Positions 26,066 through 33,979 of a stretch of 64,000 bases of DNA are shown in pieces. Position 1 is the first letter of the stretch; each line of letters opens with the position of its first letter. The DNA is from Chloroflexota bacterium (GTDB lineage: Bacteria; Chloroflexota; Dehalococcoidia; Bin125): positions 82,142 to 146,141 of the forward strand of contig VXQT01000027.1 of assembly GCA_009838915.1 (NCBI GenBank). The letters run 5' to 3'. Made by a program: the position numbers and the translations under genes. Under the pieces are notes generated by a model. It was not told the origin of the DNA. It was given only the letters and a program-made list of their open reading frames with translations, and did no database searches.

Positions 26066-26520
26066 GCCATCCGCCAGCGCGGCTGGACCAGATCGTCCGC
26101 CGTGCGCTCAAACACGACCCGGACCGGCGCGCCGATCAGCACTTGGCCGTCCAGCGGCGCGTCGACGACGGCGCTCATCAGCTTGATTTCGGGCATGTCG
26201 TCGAGCTCGATCAACGCAACCATGTACGGTCCGAACTCCCGCAGCGCGGGATGTGCCGGATGGACCACTTCGACCCAGGACCAGACCTTGCCCGTCCCGG
26301 CCGCGTCTTGCCACTCCATGTTGAATCCATAGCAGGCGTGGCAGTTCAGCTCGGGAGGATATTGCCGCGCTCCGCAATCGGTGCAGCGCTGGACCACCAG
26401 CCTTCCGTCGGCAGCGGCGGCGAAGTAGCCGCCGTTGATCGGGCACTCGGGATCGGGTGTCGTCATCCCTTTGGGAAAGAAAGGGGCGTCAAGGAACTCG
26501 GGAGTAGGCCGGGTCGTCAT
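26062..26520 (-). CDS. DUF35-type Zn-ribbon/OB-fold protein
   Basis: Protein of 152 residues. An N-terminal rubredoxin-like Zn ribbon (CTDCGARQYPPELNCHAC: two CxxC pairs) is followed by an OB fold (VWSWVEVVHPAHPALREFG, PYMVALIELDDMPEIKLMS). Members bind acyl-CoA and usually act as the partner of a thiolase or HMG-CoA-synthase-like protein. A thiolase-like gene is encoded 1 kb away (27560-28771), with a plus-strand gene between. It is the first gene of a probable operon with the two MFS transporters. The start is only 21 nt from the divergent serine-hydrolase ATG, so the promoters must overlap coding sequence. Confidence 0.88.
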   Translation of the reverse strand: MTTRPTPEFLDAPFFPKGMTTPDPECPINGGYFAAAADGRLVVQRCTDCGARQYPPELNCHACYGFNMEWQDAAGTGKVWSWVEVVHPAHPALREFGPYMVALIELDDMPEIKLMSAVVDAPLDGQVLIGAPVRVVFERTADDLVQPRWRMA

Positions 26521-26541
26521 ATCTCGGAGGGTAACGGGTCA

Positions 26542-27558
26542 ATGCGACACGCATCTCTGGCGATACGCTCTATTGTCATGCGACGGGCACGCACCGGCTG
26601 GATCGCGTCGGTGTCGGTGCTCGTGCTGTTGCTCGGTTCAACGTTGCATGTTCGCGCCGACGCCCCGATCTGTGTCCTCGCGCCACGCCTGGATGCCGTG
26701 CTCCGGCAATCGGATGCCTTCGTCGGCATCGCCGTGATTGACCTCGAGACCAAGACGGTCTGGGCCGGCGGCGTCAGCGGTCCTTATGCAATGCACAGCA
26801 TGGTCAAACCTGCGATTGCCTGGGCAGTCATGACCGACGCCCACGAGCAGGGGCGAGAGTTGACGCGGCTGCAGCGCGACGCGCTGTTTTACATGATCGC
26901 CTGGTCGCAGAACGCGGACGTCAACACCCTGCTCGGGATGATCGATGGTCTGTCGGGGCTAAGCCGATACTACGAACGACTGGGAGTGTCGGAGTTGGCG
27001 GCGCTCCAGCACGAAAGCCGCTGGGGCTCGGGCCGGTCCCGGCCCGTGGACCTGGCGCGGCTGTTCGGCGCGCTGGCGGTGTCGTCCGAAGTGCCGGGCC
27101 CAGTCCGAGCCGAGGGGTTCGATCTGCTGCGCGAAACCGTCGACCAACACCTCTGGGGCGCAACGATCCCGAACCGCCGGCTGATCGGTTGGGAGTCGCT
27201 GATCAAGACCGGCAACTTCATCCTTGCCGCGCCGGTCGATGCGGCCCCAGTCATCGGCGCCGATCGGCAAGACTCCGATGGCGATGAACTCGAGCTCGAA
27301 GCCGATCCCAGTGACGACGAAGAACAGATCGTGCGCATGAACAGCGCCGCGATCTGGTTGGACGCGCCCTGGCTCGGCGGCAGGCCGCGATACGTCATCG
27401 CGATCATGCAGGAGAGCGAACTTAGCTGGTCTCGGTCACGAACGCTGCAAAACGAGTTGGGGGCAATTGTCGGGAACGCCGTCGCCGACCGACTTGTCAA
27501 GAAGTCAGAGACGCCGACGGATCAATGCCTGAAACGCGTCCTGTACGCCGTGAACTAG
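26542..27558 (+). CDS. Secreted class A beta-lactamase-like serine hydrolase
   Basis: About 338 residues from ATG 26542 (GGAGG upstream); ATG 26578 is an alternative. It has an N-terminal signal segment (IASVSVLVLLLGSTLHVRADA) and a probable cleavage after ADA. The fold resembles class A beta-lactamases and D-Ala-D-Ala carboxypeptidases: MHSMVKPAIAWAVM supplies SxxK, SQNADVNTLL takes the place of SDN, and ESLIKTGN the KTG triad. SDN has changed to SQN and the KTG region is followed by an acidic insert (DSDGDELELEADPSDDEEQ). It may be a cell-wall enzyme or a catalytically weak relative. It is convergent with the thiolase gene, 1 nt between stops. Confidence 0.7.
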   Translation: MRHASLAIRSIVMRRARTGWIASVSVLVLLLGSTLHVRADAPICVLAPRLDAVLRQSDAFVGIAVIDLETKTVWAGGVSGPYAMHSMVKPAIAWAVMTDAHEQGRELTRLQRDALFYMIAWSQNADVNTLLGMIDGLSGLSRYYERLGVSELAALQHESRWGSGRSRPVDLARLFGALAVSSEVPGPVRAEGFDLLRETVDQHLWGATIPNRRLIGWESLIKTGNFILAAPVDAAPVIGADRQDSDGDELELEADPSDDEEQIVRMNSAAIWLDAPWLGGRPRYVIAIMQESELSWSRSRTLQNELGAIVGNAVADRLVKKSETPTDQCLKRVLYAVN

Positions 27559-27559
27559 G

Positions 27560-28771
27560 TCAGTTGCGGAAGATCGCCGACGAGATTGGCGCCGACGCCG
27601 GGCCAGCCGCCACGATGCAGGTGTGCGCGCCTTCGACTGGAGTTGTGGAGTCTCCTCGGAGCTGACGCACGGCCTCGACGGCGAGGTTGAACCCGTGCGT
27701 GTAGGCCTCGGCGAGGTTTCCGCCCGAGGTGTTGATCGGGAACTCACCGGCGTGCGGCGCGTCGGAGTCGGCGACTTGCTTCGCCTCCAGCCGCCCGCCC
27801 TCGCAGAACGGCCCGCCTTCGCCGACCTCGCAGAACTTGTGATCCTCGAACGAAGTCAACACCTGTCCGGTGAAGTTCTCGTAGAACTGGCCGCAGTCGA
27901 TCTCGTCGGGCCCCATGCCTGCTGCGCGGTACAGCCGGTCGACCATGGTCGTGTAGTTGGAAGACATGAAATCGTCGTGCCAGAAGCCGTCCACGACGTT
28001 GCCCTGTCGATGGCCCGATCCCTGCACCGATGCCGAGAGATAGACCGGCGTATCAGTGAAGTCGCGCGCGATCTCGGCCGTGGTGAGGATCATCGCCGCC
28101 GCGCCGTCGGTCTCGAGGCAGCAGTCGTAGAGCCGATAGGGGTCCGCGATCATGCGGGAGTTCTGGTGGTCTTCGAGGGTGATCGGCCGACCGTTCATCA
28201 CGGCGCGCGGATTGTTCTGCGCGTGCTTGTTGGCGGCGACGGCGATCTGGCCGAGTTGTGCCGAGGTCGTGCCGTACTCATACATGTGACGCTGCATCTT
28301 CATCGCCAGGAACTGCGCCGGAGACATCAGGCCCTGGGGTACGTTGAAGGCGTACTGACCGCGCAGGCGTCCGCCGCGCCGCGACTGTCCGAAGCGTCCA
28401 AACTCGCCCTGCGCCAGCGCCCGGTAGACCACGACGAAGTTGGCGTAGCCGGCGACGATGCCGGCTGCCGCATTACCGATCGCCGCGCAGACACCGCCGC
28501 CACCCCCGCCGTAGACCATCGACGCGAATGCGTAGTGCGGCAAATCCAGCGCGGTCGAGAGTCGGTTCGGGTCGTTGCGGTCGGCGGAGTATGAGGAGAA
28601 GCCGTCCAGCATCCGAGGCTCCAGCCCGGCGTCGGCGCAGGCTGCCAGGATCGCCTCCAGCGCCAGTCGAAACTCAGGCCTACCGATGCGTCCGTGCTTG
28701 GTGTACTCGGTTTCGCCAACGCCGATCACGGCCACCCGGTCTCGGATGTTGCGGTCGTACTCGTATGCCAT
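27560..28771 (-). CDS. Thiolase-like protein (SCP-x/lipid-transfer type)
   Basis: Protein of 403 residues with a thiolase fold. Seen: VAVIGVGETEYTKHGR at the N-terminus, GNAAAGIVAGYANFVVVYRAL, DIFE-like middle replaced by TMVDRLYRAAGMGPDEIDC, and the C-terminal INTSGGNLAEAYTHGFNL, where the thiolase His loop is expected. The N-terminal nucleophile cysteine (VNxxCxSG in true thiolases) is replaced by a glycine run, MVYGGGGGGVCAA. Such SCP-x-like proteins act with DUF35 partners, for instance in side-chain retro-aldol cleavage in steroid degraders, so a lyase or carrier role is as likely as thiolysis. The DUF35 gene at 26.1 kb is the natural partner. Confidence 0.83.
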   Translation of the reverse strand: MAYEYDRNIRDRVAVIGVGETEYTKHGRIGRPEFRLALEAILAACADAGLEPRMLDGFSSYSADRNDPNRLSTALDLPHYAFASMVYGGGGGGVCAAIGNAAAGIVAGYANFVVVYRALAQGEFGRFGQSRRGGRLRGQYAFNVPQGLMSPAQFLAMKMQRHMYEYGTTSAQLGQIAVAANKHAQNNPRAVMNGRPITLEDHQNSRMIADPYRLYDCCLETDGAAAMILTTAEIARDFTDTPVYLSASVQGSGHRQGNVVDGFWHDDFMSSNYTTMVDRLYRAAGMGPDEIDCGQFYENFTGQVLTSFEDHKFCEVGEGGPFCEGGRLEAKQVADSDAPHAGEFPINTSGGNLAEAYTHGFNLAVEAVRQLRGDSTTPVEGAHTCIVAAGPASAPISSAIFRN

Positions 28772-28854
28772 GGCTGCCCTCCCTCGACTCTGACGAGACT
28801 ACGTGATTGATCGGTCTATCCTCGACTGGCACTTCATCAGACAGGGAACCGATC

Positions 28855-30147
28855 ATGACCGACTTTGCCAATCTTCCCGTTGCCGAGCCCGCCTCGCTGG
28901 GCATCGACCCCGACCGGTTGGCTCGTGCCGACGCGCGCATGGCGCAGGCGGTCGAGAACCGCGAGGTGCCGGGCGTGGTCACGGTCGTGCTTCGCCATGG
29001 ACACCTCGCGCACGTCTCGGCGCACGGATATCTCGATGTCGAGCGGGAGACGCCGCTGCCGCTTGATGCGCTGTTCCGCATGTACTCGCAGACCAAGCCG
29101 GTCACTGCGGCGCTGACGATGCAGCTGCAGGAAGAGGGCGTCTTCTACGTCGATGAGCCGATCACGAAGTGGCTGCCCGAGTTCGAGAATCGGCAGGTCC
29201 TGGCCCCGTTCGACCCGCCGAACAAGGTTCGCGGCGAGGGGCTGTTGATGGGCCAGACGGTGCCGATGACGCGACAGATCACGATTCGCGATCTGCTGAC
29301 CATGACATCAGGGCTGCCGTCGTTCGGCAACATCCCCTCCGCGATGTACCCATTGCTGGAGCCGGCCTGGAGCGGAACTGAGTTCGGGATCACCAATCCC
29401 GGCGTGGTCGATACGTCAGTGTCGGCGGAGGAGCGCGTGCTGCAGATGGCGCAGCTTCCCAACGCCAGGCAACCCGGCGCGGCGTGGGAGTACGCAGCCG
29501 ACTTTGACGTGCTGACGCTGCTGCTCGAACGGGCTACAGGCCAGAACCTCGACGCACTCTTCCAGGAGCGCATCTTCGGCCCGCTCGGCGTCGAAGGCTG
29601 CGGATTCTACTGTCCGCCGGAAGGCGCCGGCCGCCTGGTCACCAATCACCACTGGTCAGAGGAGGGAACGCTCAATCCCGTGGAGCGGCCGGAAGACTCG
29701 CACAAGGTGCGGGAGTCGGTGGGCCAACAGATATCGGGAAACGGCCTCTATGGCGGCGTGCTGATGACGCCGGCGGCGTACACGCGCTTTGCCGCGATGT
29801 TGCTGAACGGGGGCGAGCTCGATGGTCAGCGAGTGCTGGGGCGCAAGACGATAGACCTGATGACTGCCAATCATCTGGGCGCGATCTGCGGCACGGAGAT
29901 TGATCTGGCGGGTCCGGGATTCGGTTTTGGTTTCGGCTACGCGGTACGTAACCGAATAGCGGGGACGGCGTATCCGGGCAGCGTCGGCACCTACGGCTGG
30001 GGCGGCGCGGCGGGCACCTGGTTCTTCGTCGATCCCTCCGAGAACCTGGCCGGACTGTTCTTCACGCACGTGTTCATGTACCAGTTCAACCCCGCCGCCT
30101 ACCTGGAGACGGACTTCGAGAAGGGCGTCTACGAGTCGCTGATGTAG
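28855..30147 (+). CDS. Serine hydrolase, beta-lactamase class C/EstB family
   Basis: About 430 residues from ATG 28855 (AGGGAA upstream). Seen: RMYSQTKPVTAALTMQLQEEG with catalytic SxxK (SQTK), ITIRDLLTMTSGLPSFG typical of the family, WEYAADFDVLTLLLERATG at the Tyr motif, and YGWGGAAGTWFFVDPSENL near the C-terminus where the HxG/KTG motif lies. No signal peptide, so it probably acts inside the cell as an esterase of the EstB/LovD type. The first residues (PVAEPASLGIDPDRLAR) are family-typical. It is preceded by the divergent thiolase gene and abuts the next gene's stop. Confidence 0.88.
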   Translation: MTDFANLPVAEPASLGIDPDRLARADARMAQAVENREVPGVVTVVLRHGHLAHVSAHGYLDVERETPLPLDALFRMYSQTKPVTAALTMQLQEEGVFYVDEPITKWLPEFENRQVLAPFDPPNKVRGEGLLMGQTVPMTRQITIRDLLTMTSGLPSFGNIPSAMYPLLEPAWSGTEFGITNPGVVDTSVSAEERVLQMAQLPNARQPGAAWEYAADFDVLTLLLERATGQNLDALFQERIFGPLGVEGCGFYCPPEGAGRLVTNHHWSEEGTLNPVERPEDSHKVRESVGQQISGNGLYGGVLMTPAAYTRFAAMLLNGGELDGQRVLGRKTIDLMTANHLGAICGTEIDLAGPGFGFGFGYAVRNRIAGTAYPGSVGTYGWGGAAGTWFFVDPSENLAGLFFTHVFMYQFNPAAYLETDFEKGVYESLM

Positions 30148-30588
30148 TCAGTCTCGTCGCGGCAGCGAGCGCCAGAGCGCCAGGGCCAGGAACGGCAGAA
30201 TGATCACCTGCCCGTAGGCGCCGGGCGGGGGCCTGTCGGCCTTGAGCGGCTTGGATCGTCCGATCAGGATGCGGCCGATGTTGTCGAGCAGGTTGATCAG
30301 CAGGATCAGGGGGATCAGTCCTCGATAGCGGAACAGCGCGAGCCAGGCGAGGCCGGCGAGGAGCAGCTGTTCCAGTCCCCACTGAGCGAAGATTGCGACG
30401 ATGTTCTGGCCGCCCTCGACCTCGAGGTCGATGCCGGCGATCGAGTTCGCGCCGCCGTCCCTGCGGAACACGTGCACCATGCTGCGGGAAGTGATCACGA
30501 GGGTGAGGAACACGTAGAACTTCGTGACCCAGGGGTCGCCTCGGTAGGTTTGCGTGTCGGCGGGTAGGAGGCCGGTTATGTCGCGCAT
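30148..30588 (-). CDS. Small multi-pass membrane protein of unknown function
   Basis: 146 residues with about four hydrophobic segments: KFYVFLTLVITSRSMVHVF, LEQLLLAGLAWLALFRY, LIPLILLINLLDNIGRIL and VIILPFLALALWRSL. The loop between the first two (RRDGGANSIAGIDLEVEGG) resembles small integral membrane proteins seen in environmental Chloroflexota and actinobacteria, but I recognise no named family. It ends directly at the stop of the plus-strand serine hydrolase (adjacent coordinates) and lies 31 nt downstream of the DUF262 gene. Confidence 0.65.
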   Translation of the reverse strand: MRDITGLLPADTQTYRGDPWVTKFYVFLTLVITSRSMVHVFRRDGGANSIAGIDLEVEGGQNIVAIFAQWGLEQLLLAGLAWLALFRYRGLIPLILLINLLDNIGRILIGRSKPLKADRPPPGAYGQVIILPFLALALWRSLPRRD

Positions 30589-30619
30589 GATTCAGCGTCG
30601 TCATGTTGCTCGGTGCGCA

Positions 30620-32548
30620 CTAGGCCGCTTCTTCAGACTCTCCGAGCAGTGTGAGGACATATAGGTGGAACGAAGGCGCATCGGTGAAGCACCGGAATCC
30701 GGCGGCGCTAGCCGCTGCCACGACTTCAGCTGGTTCGTTCAGCAAGAGTGCGACCGGCTCGGTCAACTCTGCCTGCAGCCCTTCAGGCCAGGCGAGGTCC
30801 AACGCAATGGGATGGCCACTCGACGGATCGGCTGGCAACTCAAACCTGAACTCGCCACTGCTGAGGCCTTGCTTAACGACCCATTCATCCAGTGCCGCGA
30901 GTTCGCGTTCCTCGTCGTCGAGGAATTCTGGCGCGCTCGACGACTCAAGATGTTCTACGGCCGGTATGCCTTCGCGCAAATCACGGAGCAACTGGTTCGC
31001 AGCAGCCGCCAGTAGTTCCCGGCGTCGCTCTAGAAACTGCGGGTACCGTTGAACTGTCCATTCGTCGGAGTCAAAGGGAATCCACTGAGAAGCGAGCACT
31101 CCCTGGTGCTTGGCCTCGTAGTCGGGGAAATACTCCTCCGGCAGTCTGTTGCCTATGTGCTTCGGACCATTGCACTCGGCTGTCAAAAAACAGAAATTCG
31201 CCAACGCATTCACCTGGCGATGGTGGTATCGGTCCCGAAGCCGCGACTTAGGGAAAATATGATGGACTTGAAGTCGATTCTGTTTGCCTACCAGATGCTG
31301 CTTCAACTCCAACCCGGAGCAGAAGTCTCGTGCCTGACCCACTCGGGTCAGCAGATACAGGACCGGATAGAACCTGGAGTTAGAGGTTGCCGCGTCGAAG
31401 TGACTTGGCTGAATCTCCACGCTTCCAGACCACAATTCCAGTTGTTCGATTAGCCGATCCAGTCCGCCACTCGGTGGCTCCAGTGCCGCCAAGTCCTGCT
31501 CCATGGTTGATTCAGTTGCACCTGAGAATCTCCCGCGGATGGCACCGGCGACATACCAGTACATGAGCCTGCTCTGCTCAGCGTCGCTCAGAAGACCTCC
31601 ACGTTGATCGATGAATCTAGCCATCACTGGGAAAGCATTCCGGCTGAACAAGACTGCCCCATGATCGAGCCCCAAGCGGTCGCAGACGAGATTGAGCAAT
31701 ACATCCAGGGCAGATACGGCACGCTTGAGGCCATCGCGGATGTCGTCAGTGCTTTTGTCGGAGAGGAATGCGAATCTCGCTCGACCAGTCAACACGGTGT
31801 TTACTGATCGCAACAGCCAATCCAAATCGAATTTGTCGAATCCGTCCTTTCCCCATCGTGCTAGGTGCGCCTGCATTTCGTCACGAGCTTCTGGCCAATC
31901 CGCACAAATCCGTGCTAGAGCCAAATCGCCGGTCGAAAGCTTGGTTCCTCCGCTGTTGACTCTATTGAAAATATCGACGATCACGTCGATAGTTTTGTCT
32001 TCACCTGATATCTCTTCCTCCTGCAGCTCCCTCTCACGAATCCCGCGCAACTTTCCCAATCTCGTCATGTAGCGCATGAGCTTCGTTGTGTCGTCTGCAG
32101 CGGCAGGCGCAGCAAACTGTGCGATCTCGTCCTCTCCGGCCTTCATCACCTTTGAGACGTCGACCCACCGCTGGTCGTTCTGCATTCGGACTGGCTGGAA
32201 GAACTCGAACGACTCGTCCTCCAAATGGAAATGAAGCTCCTGGAACGCGCGGGGATTCCCATCGAAGAAGGGTGGCGGTGTGCCTCGAATGACGCCGTAA
32301 AGCGATGTCACCCGTTGTTGTCCGTCGAGGAGCATCCGCACAGGTGAAACCGCAGGGATGACATCTCCGCGGACGCTCACTGAACTAGATTGGGTCCCCC
32401 ATAGAAGGAGCCCGCCCACTGGATAAGAGCGGTACATTGAGCTAAACAGTTGCCTCACTTGATCCCGGTTCCAGACGTATCCACGTTGGAAAACGGGCAA
32501 GGCAATGAATCCCAAGTCGACATGGGAAAGGATGTCCGCGACCTTCAT
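30620..32548 (-). CDS. DUF262-DUF1524 (GmrSD-like) nuclease protein
   Basis: 642 residues. The DUF262 domain (about 1-250) has VFQRGYVWNRDQVRQL, LLDGQQRVTSLYGV (DGQQR near 75-79) and FNRVNSGGTKLSTGDLAL near 194-211. The HNH-type DUF1524 motif LQVHHIFPKSRL with NALANFCFLTAECN lies near 426-460. About 180 further residues form an unassigned tail. GmrSD and relatives are type IV, modification-dependent restriction enzymes; the same fold also occurs in BREX and other defence loci. AGGAGC stands before the ATG. Base composition is clearly more AT-rich than its neighbours, a sign of recent gain. No second defence gene is beside it. Confidence 0.85.
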   Translation of the reverse strand: MKVADILSHVDLGFIALPVFQRGYVWNRDQVRQLFSSMYRSYPVGGLLLWGTQSSSVSVRGDVIPAVSPVRMLLDGQQRVTSLYGVIRGTPPPFFDGNPRAFQELHFHLEDESFEFFQPVRMQNDQRWVDVSKVMKAGEDEIAQFAAPAAADDTTKLMRYMTRLGKLRGIRERELQEEEISGEDKTIDVIVDIFNRVNSGGTKLSTGDLALARICADWPEARDEMQAHLARWGKDGFDKFDLDWLLRSVNTVLTGRARFAFLSDKSTDDIRDGLKRAVSALDVLLNLVCDRLGLDHGAVLFSRNAFPVMARFIDQRGGLLSDAEQSRLMYWYVAGAIRGRFSGATESTMEQDLAALEPPSGGLDRLIEQLELWSGSVEIQPSHFDAATSNSRFYPVLYLLTRVGQARDFCSGLELKQHLVGKQNRLQVHHIFPKSRLRDRYHHRQVNALANFCFLTAECNGPKHIGNRLPEEYFPDYEAKHQGVLASQWIPFDSDEWTVQRYPQFLERRRELLAAAANQLLRDLREGIPAVEHLESSSAPEFLDDEERELAALDEWVVKQGLSSGEFRFELPADPSSGHPIALDLAWPEGLQAELTEPVALLLNEPAEVVAAASAAGFRCFTDAPSFHLYVLTLLGESEEAA

Positions 32549-32598
32549 AAGCTGCTCCTAGTCTGCGAGTTCACAGTGCACCAACCGCGAGCGGCATG

Positions 32599-33771
32599 TT
32601 AGTCCCCAATTGTGCGGGTGGGGAAGTCCTTCGCCGGGTGGGCGTTGAGGACCTTTTCGTCGAGGTCAATGCCGAGGCCGGGGGTTGTGGGCAACTGGAT
32701 GTGGCTGTCTTCGACCTCGAAGGTAGGGGTGGCGGCCTGTTGGCCCCATGGTTCGAAGTTGACAAAGTACTCGGTGATGATGAAATTGGGCATCGTGGCG
32801 GCGGCGTTGAGGGTTGAGGCAAGCGCCATGGTGGTCGAGTTGTAGTTGTGCGGGGCGACGGCGACGAAGTAGACCTCGGCCATCGCGGCGATCTCGGTCA
32901 ACTCCTTGATTCCGCCGACGTTGGCGACATCGGGGTTGATGATGTCGGCGGCGCGCTGCTCGAACGCTTCGCGGAACTCGAACTTGGTGTAGAGCTCTTC
33001 GCCGGTGACGGTGGGGATGTTGATCTGGGCAGTGGCGGCGGCGAGCGCGGTCATGTTCTCGGCCCAGACCGGCTCTTCGAACCAGAAGGGCTCGTACTCC
33101 TCGACCATCTGCGAGAGTCGGACCGCGTTGGACGGGCTGAGTCGACGGTGGATTTCGAGGAGGACATCGACGTCGGGTCCAACGGCCTCGCGGACGGCTC
33201 GGACGCGATCGGCGGCGAGTCGCAGCTGCTTCATCCCGACATAGCTGCGCCACTTGCCCGGCACGGGATCGAACTTGAGTGCGGTGAAACCCCTGTCGAC
33301 CATGGCGCGAGCACGGGCCTGGAGTTCCTCGATGTCGTCCATCTTCGCCCAGCCGTTCGCGTAGACGCGGAGGCGGTCGCGGACGGCGCCGCCAAGGAGC
33401 TGGTGGACCGGCATCCCGGCGCGCTTGCCGGCGATGTCCCACATGGCCTGCTCGACGCCGGAGATGGCGGAGTAAAGGTCCATCGCGCCGCGGCGGTTGC
33501 CGAAGTCGTTGTGGATCGCGTCGGTCCAGGGCTTGATCCGGGCCGAGTCCCAGCCGACGATGTAGCGTCGCATCGCCTCGAGGTGGGCCGTGATCTGGAT
33601 GTCGCGGTCAGACTGGGTGTAGCACTCCCCCCAGCCGTGCAGCCCGTCGGCGGTTTCGAGTCGGACGAAGCAGAGGTTCTTGCCGGCGATGTAGCGGTCG
33701 GGCTGACCGGTGTCGGGCGGCGTCGGGTGGACGAGGAAGTAGCGCAGGTCGACGATGGTGGAATCGGGCAT
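32599..33771 (-). CDS. Mandelate racemase/galactonate dehydratase-like enolase-superfamily enzyme
   Basis: 390 residues from ATG 33771 (ATG 33816 adds 15 poorly conserved residues). The capping domain is followed by the barrel. Seen: ALKFDPVPGKWRSYVG, DVLLEIHRRLSPSNAVRL, PFWFEEPVWAENM, TGEELYTKFEFREAF, INPDVANVGGIKELTEIA and the barrel-end histidine in AVAPHNYNS. These match acid-sugar dehydratases (galactonate dehydratase-type) better than racemases. The reaction would be dehydration of a sugar acid using Mg2+. Paralogue-rich enolase-superfamily sets are known from SAR202 Chloroflexota; here only one copy is present. It lies 50 nt upstream of the DUF262 gene. Confidence 0.88.
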   Translation of the reverse strand: MPDSTIVDLRYFLVHPTPPDTGQPDRYIAGKNLCFVRLETADGLHGWGECYTQSDRDIQITAHLEAMRRYIVGWDSARIKPWTDAIHNDFGNRRGAMDLYSAISGVEQAMWDIAGKRAGMPVHQLLGGAVRDRLRVYANGWAKMDDIEELQARARAMVDRGFTALKFDPVPGKWRSYVGMKQLRLAADRVRAVREAVGPDVDVLLEIHRRLSPSNAVRLSQMVEEYEPFWFEEPVWAENMTALAAATAQINIPTVTGEELYTKFEFREAFEQRAADIINPDVANVGGIKELTEIAAMAEVYFVAVAPHNYNSTTMALASTLNAAATMPNFIITEYFVNFEPWGQQAATPTFEVEDSHIQLPTTPGLGIDLDEKVLNAHPAKDFPTRTIGD

Positions 33772-33830
33772 TGGAGGCTCGCAATCACTCGCTTCGGCCG
33801 GGGCTTTCGCTGACACGGTATCGGTAGCGT

Positions 33831-33886
33831 GTGCCCCCCTCTGTCCCTACGGGACATCTCCCCCTGCTTCGCGGGGGGAGAGGGGA
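33831..33886 (+). repeat. REP-like element, forward copy
   Basis: GTGCCCCCCTCTG; hairpin 1 TGTCCC-TAC-GGGACA, hairpin 2 CCCCCTGC-TTC-GCGGGGGG with one T-for-C change that gives a G-U type pair; tail AGAGGGGA. Lies between the enolase-superfamily and VWA genes. Confidence 0.85.
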
Positions 33887-33979
33887 AGCGCAGGATTTGG
33901 TACAGGCCCCGAAGGGGAGCTGACGCTGGCGCGGAAGAGACCACCGGGGTCGCCCCAGGGGTGGGCTGGATGGCTGGCG

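Noticed and set aside
26023..26541. N-terminal extension of the beta-lactamase-like protein back to 26023
   Set aside because: It would run antisense through DUF35; GGAGG before ATG 26542 and the signal peptide fix the start downstream.
28855..30147. Beta-lactam resistance as the role of the class C-like protein
   Set aside because: No signal peptide and a typical EstB-like N-terminus; an esterase is more likely.
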